This document shows, one piece after another, positions 35,859 through 45,500 of a stretch of 64,000 nt of DNA (position 1 is the stretch's first letter; each line of letters opens with the position of its first letter). The translations under genes were made by a program, and so were the position numbers. Under the pieces are notes generated by a model, which did not search any database, had not been told where the DNA came from, and saw only the letters and a program-made list of their open reading frames with translations. The DNA is from Algoriphagus marinus (GTDB lineage Bacteria; Bacteroidota; Bacteroidia; Cytophagales; Cyclobacteriaceae), in NCBI RefSeq assembly GCF_001936475.1, contig NZ_MSPQ01000017.1, forward strand, positions 1 through 64,000. Reading direction: 5' to 3'.

Positions 35859-38531
35859 ATGTCAGCTGAATATATACGATTACAAGAAGACCGCCATTTC
35901 AAAAATCATTGGAAAAAATGGGGCCCATACCTCACTGAAAGACAATGGGGTACCGTCCGAGAAGATTACAGTGCCGATGGATCAGCCTGGGAAAATGTCA
36001 CCCATGATGATGCAAGAAGTAAGGCCTACCGCTGGGGGGAAGAGGGAATCGCAGGAATCTCTGATCACAAGCAAAAGCTTTGCTTAGCATGGGCATTTTG
36101 GAATGGTAAAGACCCATTTATCAAAGAGCGCCTTTTTGGTCTGACAGGGAATCAAGGGAATCATGGTGAGGATGTCAAAGAGATCTACTATTACCTAGAC
36201 TCCACCCCTACACACAGCTATATGAAGATGCTTTATAAGTATCCGCAAGCGGAGTTTCCATACCAGTCCCTTATCCAAGAAAACGGTCGTAGAGATAAAA
36301 CCAAACCGGAGTACGAGCTGATTGATACCGGAATTTTTGACGAGGATCGCTACTTTGACATTTTCATTGAATATGCTAAAAAAGATGTCGAGGATATTAT
36401 AGCTGTCGCCACAGTACACAACAGAGGTCCTGAAGAAGCTACCATTTGGGTGATGCCTACGCTTTGGTTTCGAAAAACCTGGTATACTGGTCATGAGCCT
36501 TTTATGCCAAAACTCAGCAAGAGAACTGATAATTCAATCAAAGCTTTCAACCCCAAATCAGGAAATTACAGCATCTCCTTTGATGGAAACCCAGAACTTA
36601 AATTTTGCAATAACGAAACAAACCGGGAGCGCTTATATGGCATAGCCAATGAGCGTAATTACCTGAAAGACGGGATCAATGACTATGTGATATCAGGCGA
36701 TGATTCTCACGTTAACCCGGATGAATTTGGGACAAAGGCAGCAGCTATCTATAAAATAACCATTCCTGCCGGAGAAAGTCATCAAATAAAACTACGTCTG
36801 CAACACCAATTTGAGGATGAGCCACTCGAGATTTGTAACGAATGCCTAGCCAACAGAATTACTGAAGCAGATGAATTCTACAACGAGCTTCAGGAAAGAG
36901 TTACTGATCCAGATCTTAAAAGGATACAACGGCAGGCTTGGGCGGGAATGCTATGGTCCAAACAATTTTATTATTACGATGTGGAACGCTGGCTGGAAGG
37001 AGACCCTGGTAGGTATGTGCCGCCTTTAGCGAGAAAGAAGGGTCGAAATGCAAATTGGAAGCACCTCCAGAATTACGATATCATTTCGATGCCTGATAAA
37101 TGGGAATATCCCTGGTATGCTGCTTGGGATTTGGCATTCCATACAATTCCTTTGGCAAGGCTGGATCCTGAGTTTGCTAAGAATCAGCTCTTGATCCTGC
37201 TAAACGAATGGTACATGCATCCAAATGGGCAAATCCCTGCATACGAGTGGAACTTCTCGGATGTCAACCCGCCCGTCCATGCCTATGCAGTACAGCGAGT
37301 CTATCAGATCGATAAGAAAGCAAATAATGGAGTTGGGGATCATGAATTTCTAGAGCGAGCGCTCCACAAACTCATGCTCAATTTTACCTGGTGGGTCAAT
37401 CAGAAGGATTCAGATGGGCAAAATATCTTCGAAGGTGGATTCTTAGGACTTGATAATATTTCGCTTTTCGATCGGAGTCATGCCAATTATTACAAAGGCA
37501 AGCTAGAGCAAGCCGATGGTACTTCCTGGATGGCAATGTTCTCCTTGAACCTTTTAAGGATTTCACTCGATTTATGTGAATTCAATACGGTTTATCAATT
37601 CACAGCAACCAAATTTCTAGAGCACTTCCTCTACATAGCAGGAGCTATGAATAATATCTCGAAAGAGGGAATCTCACTTTGGGATGATGAGGATAATTTC
37701 TTTTATGATGTATTTCATCTCGAAGGAAAAGAGCCTCATAAATTGAAAGTAAGGTCAATTGTAGGACTCATTCCTCTTTTTGCGGTTGAACCTATTCGGG
37801 AGGAACTTTTTGATAAGCTACCCGAATTCAAAAAGCGGTTAGATTTCTTTCTTAGAGAAAAACCAAAACTAGCTGCTTTAGTGTCTAGTTGGATTCAGCC
37901 AGGGTATCACAAAAGACGTTTGTTTTCATTATTGAGAGGACATCGAATGAAATCGGTATTACATAAAATGCTGGATTCCGAAGAATTCCTAAGTGAGTTT
38001 GGAATCAGGTCTTTGTCTAAATACCACGAAAAAAATCCGTACGCGATGAAAATCAACGGAGACATTCTTTCGATCAAATATACTCCTGGAGAATCAGATA
38101 CAAGAATGTTTGGTGGAAACTCAAACTGGAGGGGACCCATCTGGTTCCCTATCAATTATTTGATCATTGAGTCCCTGAAAAAATTTGATTTCTACTACGG
38201 AGGTGACTTTTCAATCGAATACCCAACAGGCTCAGGAAATTTTCTAACCATGGATATAATTGCAAAAGAGCTTTCAATGCGCTGCATGAAAATCTTTATG
38301 CGAGATGAAAATGGGAATCGACCTGTCTTTGGCGCCAATGAAAAATTTCAAACAGACCCACATTTCAAGGATTACATTCTCTTCTATGAGTATTTCCATG
38401 GTGACTCCGGCAAAGGTTTAGGGGCATCTCATCAAACTGGCTGGACAGGCTTGGTATCTGAGATGATCCATAAATATTATAAGGAAAGCGAACATTTACC
38501 CAATGCCTCTACTACCCTATTTAGAAGCTAA
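35859..38531 (+). CDS. GH63-type glucosidase (MGH1-like)
   Basis: The 890-residue protein has no signal peptide and is therefore cytoplasmic. It is of the GH63 family, in which bacterial members hydrolyse alpha-glucosides. Characteristic stretches are GTVREDYSADGSAW near the start, FGLTGNQGNHGEDVKEIYYY, EYPWYAAWDLAFHTIPLARL in the (alpha/alpha)6 barrel, and MFGGNSNWRGPIWFPINYL near the C-terminus. The family catalytic acids lie in the WDLAFH and NWRGPIW regions. The rnhB start codon lies 29 bp inside its 3' end. A role in glycogen, trehalose or mannosylglycerate turnover is possible; the substrate is unknown. Confidence 0.9.
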   Translation: MSAEYIRLQEDRHFKNHWKKWGPYLTERQWGTVREDYSADGSAWENVTHDDARSKAYRWGEEGIAGISDHKQKLCLAWAFWNGKDPFIKERLFGLTGNQGNHGEDVKEIYYYLDSTPTHSYMKMLYKYPQAEFPYQSLIQENGRRDKTKPEYELIDTGIFDEDRYFDIFIEYAKKDVEDIIAVATVHNRGPEEATIWVMPTLWFRKTWYTGHEPFMPKLSKRTDNSIKAFNPKSGNYSISFDGNPELKFCNNETNRERLYGIANERNYLKDGINDYVISGDDSHVNPDEFGTKAAAIYKITIPAGESHQIKLRLQHQFEDEPLEICNECLANRITEADEFYNELQERVTDPDLKRIQRQAWAGMLWSKQFYYYDVERWLEGDPGRYVPPLARKKGRNANWKHLQNYDIISMPDKWEYPWYAAWDLAFHTIPLARLDPEFAKNQLLILLNEWYMHPNGQIPAYEWNFSDVNPPVHAYAVQRVYQIDKKANNGVGDHEFLERALHKLMLNFTWWVNQKDSDGQNIFEGGFLGLDNISLFDRSHANYYKGKLEQADGTSWMAMFSLNLLRISLDLCEFNTVYQFTATKFLEHFLYIAGAMNNISKEGISLWDDEDNFFYDVFHLEGKEPHKLKVRSIVGLIPLFAVEPIREELFDKLPEFKKRLDFFLREKPKLAALVSSWIQPGYHKRRLFSLLRGHRMKSVLHKMLDSEEFLSEFGIRSLSKYHEKNPYAMKINGDILSIKYTPGESDTRMFGGNSNWRGPIWFPINYLIIESLKKFDFYYGGDFSIEYPTGSGNFLTMDIIAKELSMRCMKIFMRDENGNRPVFGANEKFQTDPHFKDYILFYEYFHGDSGKGLGASHQTGWTGLVSEMIHKYYKESEHLPNASTTLFRS

Positions 38532-39105
38532 TCGACTCGAAGCGGGATGTGACGAAGTAGGTCGCGGCTGTCTTGCTGGGCCAGTTGTTGCTGCAGCCGT
38601 AATCCTGCCTTCTGACTATTCGAATCATTGGATCAATGACTCTAAAAAGCTTGGAAAAAAGCAAAGAGAAGATCTGATTTCAGAAATCAAGGAAAAGGCC
38701 GTTGCTTGGGAAATCGCTGAAGCATCTGTTGCTGAGATTGATAAAATCAACATTTTAAATGCCTCATTTTTGGCGATGACTCGCGCAGTAGAAAATCTCG
38801 GAAAAAAGCCGGAACACTTGCTCATTGACGGAAACAGGTTTAGATCTCAATTGACTATTCCATACACCTGTGTGATCAAAGGAGATGGGAAATATGCAAA
38901 CATCGCGGCGGCTTCTATCCTTGCAAAAGTTTATCGAGACAAGATGATGGAAAAGCTCGCTGAAGAATTTCCTTTTTACGCCTGGGAAAGAAATGCTGGC
39001 TACCCCACTCTAGAACATCGAGCAGGTATCAAAAAACATGGAGATTGTATCTGGCACCGAAAGAGCTTTAAACTTTTGAGCCTATCACCTGAACTAGAAT
39101 TCTAG
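38503..39105 (+). CDS. rnhB: Ribonuclease HII
   Basis: The 200-residue length is normal for RNase HII. The catalytic signature GCDEVGRGCLAGPVVAAAVI starts at residue 15. LLIDGN holds the third acid and AKVYRDKMM the fourth, so all four metal ligands are kept. It removes RNA from RNA/DNA hybrids and misinserted ribonucleotides. The ATG at 38503 overlaps the glucosidase gene by 29 bp; the residues before DEVGRG match normal family spacing, so a later start is unlikely. A terminator follows. Confidence 0.96.
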   Translation: MPLLPYLEANRLEAGCDEVGRGCLAGPVVAAAVILPSDYSNHWINDSKKLGKKQREDLISEIKEKAVAWEIAEASVAEIDKINILNASFLAMTRAVENLGKKPEHLLIDGNRFRSQLTIPYTCVIKGDGKYANIAAASILAKVYRDKMMEKLAEEFPFYAWERNAGYPTLEHRAGIKKHGDCIWHRKSFKLLSLSPELEF

Positions 39106-39203
39106 CAAAAGTTTAAAAAAGCTAATTTTTCCCATTGGAAGTGGATAAAAACGTTGCATTTGAAAAATGAGTCTCTTAGAAAGATTTCTAAAAATATCTG
39201 TAA

Positions 39204-39242
39204 AAAAAAGACCGCAAACAGATGATGCTTGCGGTCTTTTTT
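39204..39242. terminator. Bidirectional intrinsic terminator
   Basis: A 14-bp perfect stem (39204-39217 with 39229-39242, core AAGACCGCAA) with an 11-nt loop and A/T-run flanks on both sides. It lies between the convergent rnhB and lipocalin-like genes. Confidence 0.93.
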
Positions 39243-39254
39243 GAGCAAGAGAAC

Positions 39255-39707
39255 TTACTCTTTATTTTTTTCAACAACTCTTTCAAAAATTAATTTCCCC
39301 CCACCATTTGGATTAGAGGAAACAGGCTCTAGCACCATTCTATCCGCACTAAGTTCCAGAATTTTGGCTTCACGCATTTCTTTTCCATCGAAGATCGTCA
39401 AGACATTATCTTTCTTCAGCTCTACTTTAGCCTTTTTCATCACGATTATACTATTTTCATAATCAGTATAAATCAGACTATCGCCAGGAATAAAATCATA
39501 GACGGTATTTTCCAATCTCGACTTGATCTTGTATTCAATATTGGCTCGCATGGCCGAATCAGAGGATTGGTATTGAGGAGATTTTTTAACTCTTTCAATT
39601 CCATCAAAGTAAACAAGCTGCCATTTTCCAAGAAGTTGTTGCAATTGGATCTCAGCAGTACCAAAAGTTACTGCGAAAAGAAGCGAGAAGATAAAAGATA
39701 GATTCAT
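39255..39707 (-). CDS. Small secreted lipocalin-like protein
   Basis: The 150-residue protein has a signal peptide (MNLSFIFSLLFAVTFGTA) and then QLLGKWQLVYFDGIERV, the GxW start of lipocalin-like domains common in Bacteroidota. Beta-strand alternation follows (TVYDFIPGDSLIYTDYE, KVELKKDNVLTIFDGKE, RMVLEPVSSN). There is no lipobox Cys. Function is unknown; ligand binding is suggested only by fold. It is a single gene with a terminator behind it. Confidence 0.78.
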   Translation of the reverse strand: MNLSFIFSLLFAVTFGTAEIQLQQLLGKWQLVYFDGIERVKKSPQYQSSDSAMRANIEYKIKSRLENTVYDFIPGDSLIYTDYENSIIVMKKAKVELKKDNVLTIFDGKEMREAKILELSADRMVLEPVSSNPNGGGKLIFERVVEKNKE

Positions 39708-39812
39708 ATTTCTAACAGGGACAATTACTCTGCCAAAAAAACATAATTATTTGATATTCAAACAAAATCGAAATACGTAACAAATTCTAATAGATGAAAT
39801 ACAAAAAATTCA

Positions 39813-40322
39813 TCACTGAACTACCTTACTATCCAAAAATGGCAACCATTCCTCAGCTTGACGTTCTGCATATTCTGCTAAAAAATAGGACAGCGTAGGT
39901 TTAAAAGGTATCGTTTTAAGCTGAAGCCCTGCCTGTTCGGGTGATTTATCCCCTTTGATCACATTACACCGGTGGCAAGCTGTCACCAAATTAACCCAAT
40001 TGGATTTGCCTCCCTTGGATCTTGGTATTACATGATCTATGGTAAGTTGTTTTTTACTTCCACAATATTGGCATTCCCCTTTATCTCTTCGAAAAAGATT
40101 ATTTCTATTTAAAAGGACTCCACGAAAAGGAATGTTTTTATAGTGATTCAGGCAAATTACAGCAGGATAATCAAAGCTTTTTGTCACTGTACGAATCTGA
40201 AGTAATTCATAATTGGAAAGGCAGCTGGCTTTTTCTAAAAGTAAAAGCACGATAGCCTTTTGTGGTGTGATGACTGCCACTGGGGAGTGATCTAGATTAA
40301 GTACCAATACCCGCTTTTCCAT
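39813..40322 (-). CDS. HNH endonuclease family protein
   Basis: The ATG at 40322 gives 169 residues beginning MEKRVLVLNLDHSPVAVITP. A start at 40463 would lie inside the upstream gene. The HNH module is complete: CQYCG, then LTIDHVIPRSKGG with the catalytic His, NWVNLVTACHRCN and NVIKGDKSP. Two CxxC pairs bind zinc. This small chromosomal HNH type is widespread in Bacteroidota and has no known role; no restriction partner or phage gene is nearby. Its start lies one base after the stop of the NlpC/P60-like gene, so the two are co-translated. Confidence 0.9.
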   Translation of the reverse strand: MEKRVLVLNLDHSPVAVITPQKAIVLLLLEKASCLSNYELLQIRTVTKSFDYPAVICLNHYKNIPFRGVLLNRNNLFRRDKGECQYCGSKKQLTIDHVIPRSKGGKSNWVNLVTACHRCNVIKGDKSPEQAGLQLKTIPFKPTLSYFLAEYAERQAEEWLPFLDSKVVQ

Positions 40323-40323
40323 G

Positions 40324-41121
40324 CTAATCAAATATGCTTCGAGATTCCAAAACGAGCTGTTTACCGGGAATGTTTTTTGCAAAAGATAGCCATTCGTCAA
40401 AATCTGAAACCCGCATTCGATTATCCATCCAAAGGACTTCCTCGGCTCCAAGGTAGATTGCAAAGCGTTGTTTTTCGGTATTCGACTCAGTCAAAATCAT
40501 AATATCTCCCGGCAAGACTTCCTCTGCAGCCACCAATTTACCAGGCAATTTTCCGGCTTTCCAAGTATAGCCTGCTATCATGAAAATAAGCGGAAAGGCC
40601 TGCAGTTCGTCTAACCCAAAAATACTTCTCCCTCCGGGTTGAAAAGGGGAGTTGATATATTTTGTAGCAATTTCAATCAGCTGATCTCTGTCCGCACGAA
40701 AAGCATGACTTCGAACCGAGCCGGTAAATCCGATATGATCCCGCCAATTGAAAAGTTCTAAATCTGAAAAATGAAGACGGCTGCCTGGAAGTAAATAGAG
40801 GTTAGTACCAATATATTCTATTGCAGCTATGGGGCTGGTGACAATCTGAAAATCATTTGTCAAGTACATTTGATAATCATTTGAGGGAATTTCCTTAAGC
40901 AACTTCGAAGGAATATACCCACTAAACCCTGTATCCTCATGGAGAATTTTGAACCATAGCTGATCATTACTCACAGTGATGACTTGGTAGCATTCCCCAA
41001 ACAAAAGCTGCGTCACCAATGCAGAATCAAATGTCGGTTGGCGGTAAATTGGAAGGATCGTCTGACGGCAGATCCCAAAAACATCAGTTAAGGGCCATTC
41101 GCTGAATTTCTCTTTTTGCAT
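40324..41121 (-). CDS. NlpC/P60-like protein lacking catalytic Cys and His
   Basis: The 265-residue protein has SH3-like regions in the first half (VTQLLFGECYQVI, WFKILHEDTGFSGYIPSKLL). An NlpC/P60-type domain begins near residue 150 with YINSPFQPGGRSIFGLD. Family enzymes read Asp-Cys-Ser-Gly next; here the sequence is Asp-Glu-Leu-Gln, so Glu172 takes the place of the nucleophile. The usual His before a Gly/Ala-Ile-Tyr-Leu-Gly strand is also missing (KQRFAIYLG). GDIMIL is kept. No signal peptide is seen. The start overlaps smpB by 38 bp. It is probably a non-enzymatic cell-wall-binding or regulatory pseudoenzyme. Confidence 0.8.
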   Translation of the reverse strand: MQKEKFSEWPLTDVFGICRQTILPIYRQPTFDSALVTQLLFGECYQVITVSNDQLWFKILHEDTGFSGYIPSKLLKEIPSNDYQMYLTNDFQIVTSPIAAIEYIGTNLYLLPGSRLHFSDLELFNWRDHIGFTGSVRSHAFRADRDQLIEIATKYINSPFQPGGRSIFGLDELQAFPLIFMIAGYTWKAGKLPGKLVAAEEVLPGDIMILTESNTEKQRFAIYLGAEEVLWMDNRMRVSDFDEWLSFAKNIPGKQLVLESRSIFD

Positions 41122-41551
41122 CTTTTTCCTTCAAATCCTGTCGCTTGTCATGAGTTTTCTTTCCTCGACCTAGCGCAATTTCCATTTTTGCTAGGCCTCG
41201 GTCGTTGATAAATATACGAACTGGAATGATTGTAAGCCCCTTTTCCTGAGACTTAGTTTGGAGTTTTTCAAGTTCACGCTTGCTCAGAAGTAGCTTCCGA
41301 TCCCGAATCGCAACATGATTATAGCTTGCCGCCATGGAATAGGGTGCAATATGCATCTGCCTTACGTAAAGTTCGTCGTCTAGAAAAATACAAAAAGACT
41401 CGGTAAGAGAGACTTTACCTTCCCGGATTGATTTAATTTCGGTTCCCTTCAAGACCATTCCGGCCACATAGGTGTCCACAAACTCAAACTGAAAGCTAGC
41501 TTTCTTATTCTTGATGTTAACGATTTTATCAAATTTTGAATCCTTAGCCAT
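41084..41551 (-). CDS. smpB: SsrA-binding protein SmpB
   Basis: The 155-residue protein is standard SmpB. It has the start of the OB barrel near residue 10 (IKNKKASFQFEFVDTYVAGM), GTEIKSIREGKVSLTESF, and the basic C-terminal tail KKTHDKRQDLKEKDAKREIQ that enters the ribosome decoding site. It partners tmRNA in trans-translation; the ssrA gene is not in the window. The gene follows tsaD by 3 bp and overlaps the NlpC/P60-like gene. Confidence 0.97.
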   Translation of the reverse strand: MAKDSKFDKIVNIKNKKASFQFEFVDTYVAGMVLKGTEIKSIREGKVSLTESFCIFLDDELYVRQMHIAPYSMAASYNHVAIRDRKLLLSKRELEKLQTKSQEKGLTIIPVRIFINDRGLAKMEIALGRGKKTHDKRQDLKEKDAKREIQRMALN

Positions 41552-41554
41552 GGA

Positions 41555-42568
41555 TCAGAGTTTCATTTTGGCAAGTGGAGTTACATCAAGTGATGAAAAC
41601 TCTCCCTTGAGATATTTGTAATGAGCGGCTATGGCTATCATGGCCGCATTGTCTGTACAGTATTCGAATTTTGGAATGTACAGGTTCCATCCTTTTTTTA
41701 GCGCAAGAGCTGAAAGTGTCTCCCTCAAACCAGAATTCGCCGACACTCCACCTGCTATAGCAATTTCTTTTACTCCATATTCCTTTACTGCTGCCGTCAA
41801 TTTGATAAGCAGCATTTCAATTAGAGAATATTGAATGCTTGCGCAAAGATCAGCCAAATTTTCATCAATGAAATTTGGATTCACTTTCAATTGATCCCGT
41901 AAGAAATATAAAACTGCGGTTTTGATCCCGCTAAAAGAATAATTCAATCCAGGCATTCTGGTGATAGGAAATACAAATGCTTTTGGGTTTCCCTGTTTGG
42001 CATAGCGGTCAATCAAAGGACCACCCGGATAGGGCAAACCGAGTAATTTTGCGGTTTTGTCAAAAGCCTCACCTACTGCATCATCTTGCGTCTCACCGAT
42101 TACTGTCATTTCAAGATGATCTTTCACGAGTACCAACTGCGTATGTCCTCCGCTTACTGTCAAACAGATGAAAGGAAATTTAGGATTTGGTTCATCGATG
42201 AAATGAGCCAAAATATGCGCTTGCATATGATTTACTTCTATCAAAGGAATCCCTCGGGCATAAGCCAAAGCTTTTGCAAAACTAACTCCCACCAACAGCG
42301 AACCCATCAAACCAGGCCCACGGGTAAAAGCTATCGCACTGAGTTCATCTTTACTGATTCCTGAGGAAAAAATCGCCTCCTGAACCACTGGAACAAGGTT
42401 TTCCTGATGAGCACGTGAAGCCAACTCGGGAACTACGCCTCCGTATTTTTCATGTACTGATTGTGTCGCGACAATATTATTAAGTACTTTGCCGTCTTTA
42501 ATAATTGAGGCTGAAGTCTCATCACAGGAAGACTCGATTGCTAGAATAACGATATTGTTGGTACCCAT
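41555..42568 (-). CDS. tsaD: tRNA threonylcarbamoyladenosine transferase TsaD
   Basis: The 337-residue protein shows the ASKHA start LAIESSCDETSASI, the iron ligands His114 and His118 in NHMQAH, PFICLTVSGGHTQLV, DDAVGEAFDKTAKLLG and GGVSANSGLRE. It transfers threonylcarbamoyl to A37 of ANN-decoding tRNAs together with TsaB and TsaE, which are not in the window. It is the first gene of the tsaD-smpB-NlpC/P60-HNH operon. Its ATG shares one base with the TTG start of the divergent tamB-like gene. Confidence 0.97.
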   Translation of the reverse strand: MGTNNIVILAIESSCDETSASIIKDGKVLNNIVATQSVHEKYGGVVPELASRAHQENLVPVVQEAIFSSGISKDELSAIAFTRGPGLMGSLLVGVSFAKALAYARGIPLIEVNHMQAHILAHFIDEPNPKFPFICLTVSGGHTQLVLVKDHLEMTVIGETQDDAVGEAFDKTAKLLGLPYPGGPLIDRYAKQGNPKAFVFPITRMPGLNYSFSGIKTAVLYFLRDQLKVNPNFIDENLADLCASIQYSLIEMLLIKLTAAVKEYGVKEIAIAGGVSANSGLRETLSALALKKGWNLYIPKFEYCTDNAAMIAIAAHYKYLKGEFSSLDVTPLAKMKL

Positions 42569-45500
42569 TGGAAAAGAACTCGAAAGTTACGGATTTTTTG
42601 CATAAAGCATTTCGGGTGATCGCGTGGACGATCTTTTCTCTTGTCATGCTTTTGATCAGCATTGCCCTCTGCCTGCAACTCACTTCCGTGCAGAATTGGG
42701 CTATTGACCGATTAACAAATTTTCTCAATAATAATTCTGAATTCCATACTGAGATTGGAAGAATAAAACTGAATTGGTGGGACTCCATTGAACTCAAAGG
42801 AGTGGAAATCACGGACCATCGTGATAGTACCATGATCTCAGCAGATGCGATTATCGCTGATTTCCAGATTACAACCTTACTTCCACCCGGATTCCCTAGC
42901 TTGGATTATGTTAGGATCGAAGCTGCCAAAATACACTTACTGACTCATTCCGGTGATTCTTCGATGAACATAAACAGGTGGATCGATGAACTCAACAATC
43001 GCTTTGGAGGAGGGGCTGCCGGAGGTGGAACTAGATTCGAAATTGGAGGAGTTGAATTGAGACGATCAGAGTTTTTCTTAGTCGATTACAATACAGAACC
43101 GATAACTGACGGTCTGGACTACAACAGGCTTAGATTTAAAGAAATAACCGCAAATGCTCAAAATTTCAGGATAAACGGAGATGAAATTGGGATTGATATC
43201 AAAATCCTGACAGGTATTGAAAGTAGTTCTGATTTTCAGATTCAAGAGCTCAAAACAAATTTCGTTTATGCGTCAGAGTTTATGGAGTTTGATCAACTCA
43301 GCCTAAAAACTAAGAATAGCTACCTCAAAGATTACCTGAGATTTCAATATGCTTCTCCTGCTTCTTTATCTAACTTTATAGATGATGTAGTCATTATAGC
43401 CAATCTGGAAGAATCAAAACTTGATTTGAGGGATCTCAAGCTATTTGCGCCAAGCCTTCCGAACATTAATGATGAGATTTTCCTTTCAGGCAAAATCACT
43501 GGACCAATCTCTGACATCAAATCCAATGAGTTTTTAATTCGTTTCGGAGCAAAGACAGCCATATTTGGAACTTTTGAACTTGATGGTCTACCGGATATTA
43601 AAAATACGTACATCAACCTTTCCTTAAAAAACTCAACAATACTTGCACGGGATCTTGCACCCTATTTACCGGCAGACATTGAGAAAGAGATCAATAAATT
43701 CAATAACATAAGAATCACTGCAGACTTTATTGGCTATTTAAACAGGTTTACCACAAATGGCGAATTCAAAACCAGTATAGGCGATATTTCAGGAAGAATA
43801 AATTATGATCTGATAAATGAGTTGCCCAGTATCGTATCAAAGATTTCTGTAGACAATCTGGACCTTGGGATAATATCTGAAAATCGCGATCTCCTTCAAA
43901 AGATAAGTCTCAGCGGAAATGTAAATGCAAATGGAAACACTCTAGAAAACCTCCTGCTCGATATCGATGCACAGATTTCGCAAATTGGGATCAAAAATTA
44001 CAATTATACGGGTATCAATACGGATGCAACCTATGGCTTGGATCTCTTTAAAGGAAACTTGAGTATTGCCGATCCCAACTTGAAGCTCACGGCCACCGGG
44101 GAGGCAAATTTGAAAGGCGCAAACGACTCTATCAGATTAAATCTCAACATTGATACTGCTTTGGTCAGTAATCTCAACCTTTCTTCAAAATTAAACTTCA
44201 TCAGTGGAAACCTGAACATCGATAGTAGGGGAATTAAAATTGATGATATCCAAGGAATAGCTAAAGTTCAAAATCTGAAAATCGGGTATGAGGACCGTTT
44301 TCTGGATATAGGAGATTTTTTCTTTCAATCCCTTTTTGCAGGTGGAACTCGAACACTCTCGCTCAACTCCGATTACATTGTTGCGGCCGCATCGGGTCAG
44401 TTTAACCTGGAGCAAATGGGAAGTGATCTCCAGATCTTATTTGACCAATATGCCTCCATTATTCTTAATGAGGAACAACCTATCGCTGACCTCGAGAAAA
44501 ATTTCTCAGAAACATATAATCTGGATCTGAATTTAAAACTGATCGACATGAACCCGATCATCCAGTTATTTCAGCCGGATTGGAGCCTCTCCAAAAATAC
44601 AATCTTAGAAGGTGCCTTTTATCAAACACCTGAAAACACAATTTTCAACTTATTCACCAGTATTGACACTTTAAGCTATCAGGGAAAGACAGCTTTTGCT
44701 ACAAATATTGATTTCAACACTTCCAAATTGATCAATAGTGAGGATATTCTTGCCTCATTCTATGTTTTTTCAAAAAAACAACAACTCACCAATACTCTGG
44801 AATTTACCGATCTTGGTTTTGAGGGAATTTGGAATGAAAATCAAATGGAATTGGATTTTTCTTTGGATCAAGATTCTACCCAAAGTGCTGCGAGAATCAA
44901 CGCAACTGCACAGTTTTCGACCGAAAACACCAAACTGACTTTTGCTCCTTCTTCATTGAAGGTATTAAATCAAGTCTGGCAGTTTGATTCTGAAAACCTT
45001 ATTACGGTAGTTCCCGGCAAATTAACTTTTGAGAATGTCAAAGTATTAAGCGAAGATCAATTCATAGCCATTGAAGGCAAAATTGGAGAATCTCCTGATG
45101 ATCAATTAAACCTAAGCATCCATAATGTAAATATTGATTTGCTCAACACACTTTTACCTCAAGATTTTGGGGGTCAGGCAAATGGAATCATGACCTTTGA
45201 ACAATTGTACGCAGATCCACTTATTTCAGGAAATCTGACTTTGGATGACTTTTCCATCAATAAATTTCCAATCGGAAATCTAGAGGCAGATCTCAATATG
45301 GGACCGGAAGAGATTTTAATATCTCTAACCAACACTCTAAATGGGGCCAAATCAATCGATATTGACGGCTCCATCGGCTTAGCCGAACAAGATTTGGATA
45401 TGAATGCCCGATTGACAGAAGCCAATTTGGTGATTTTTGAACCCTTCCTGTCCAATTATATTTCCGAACTGGGAGGTACCGTCACAGGCAATATTAAAAT

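Noticed and set aside
39813-40322. Homing endonuclease or restriction element (HNH gene)
   Set aside because: There is no intron, intein, methylase or phage gene nearby; the gene is embedded in a housekeeping operon.
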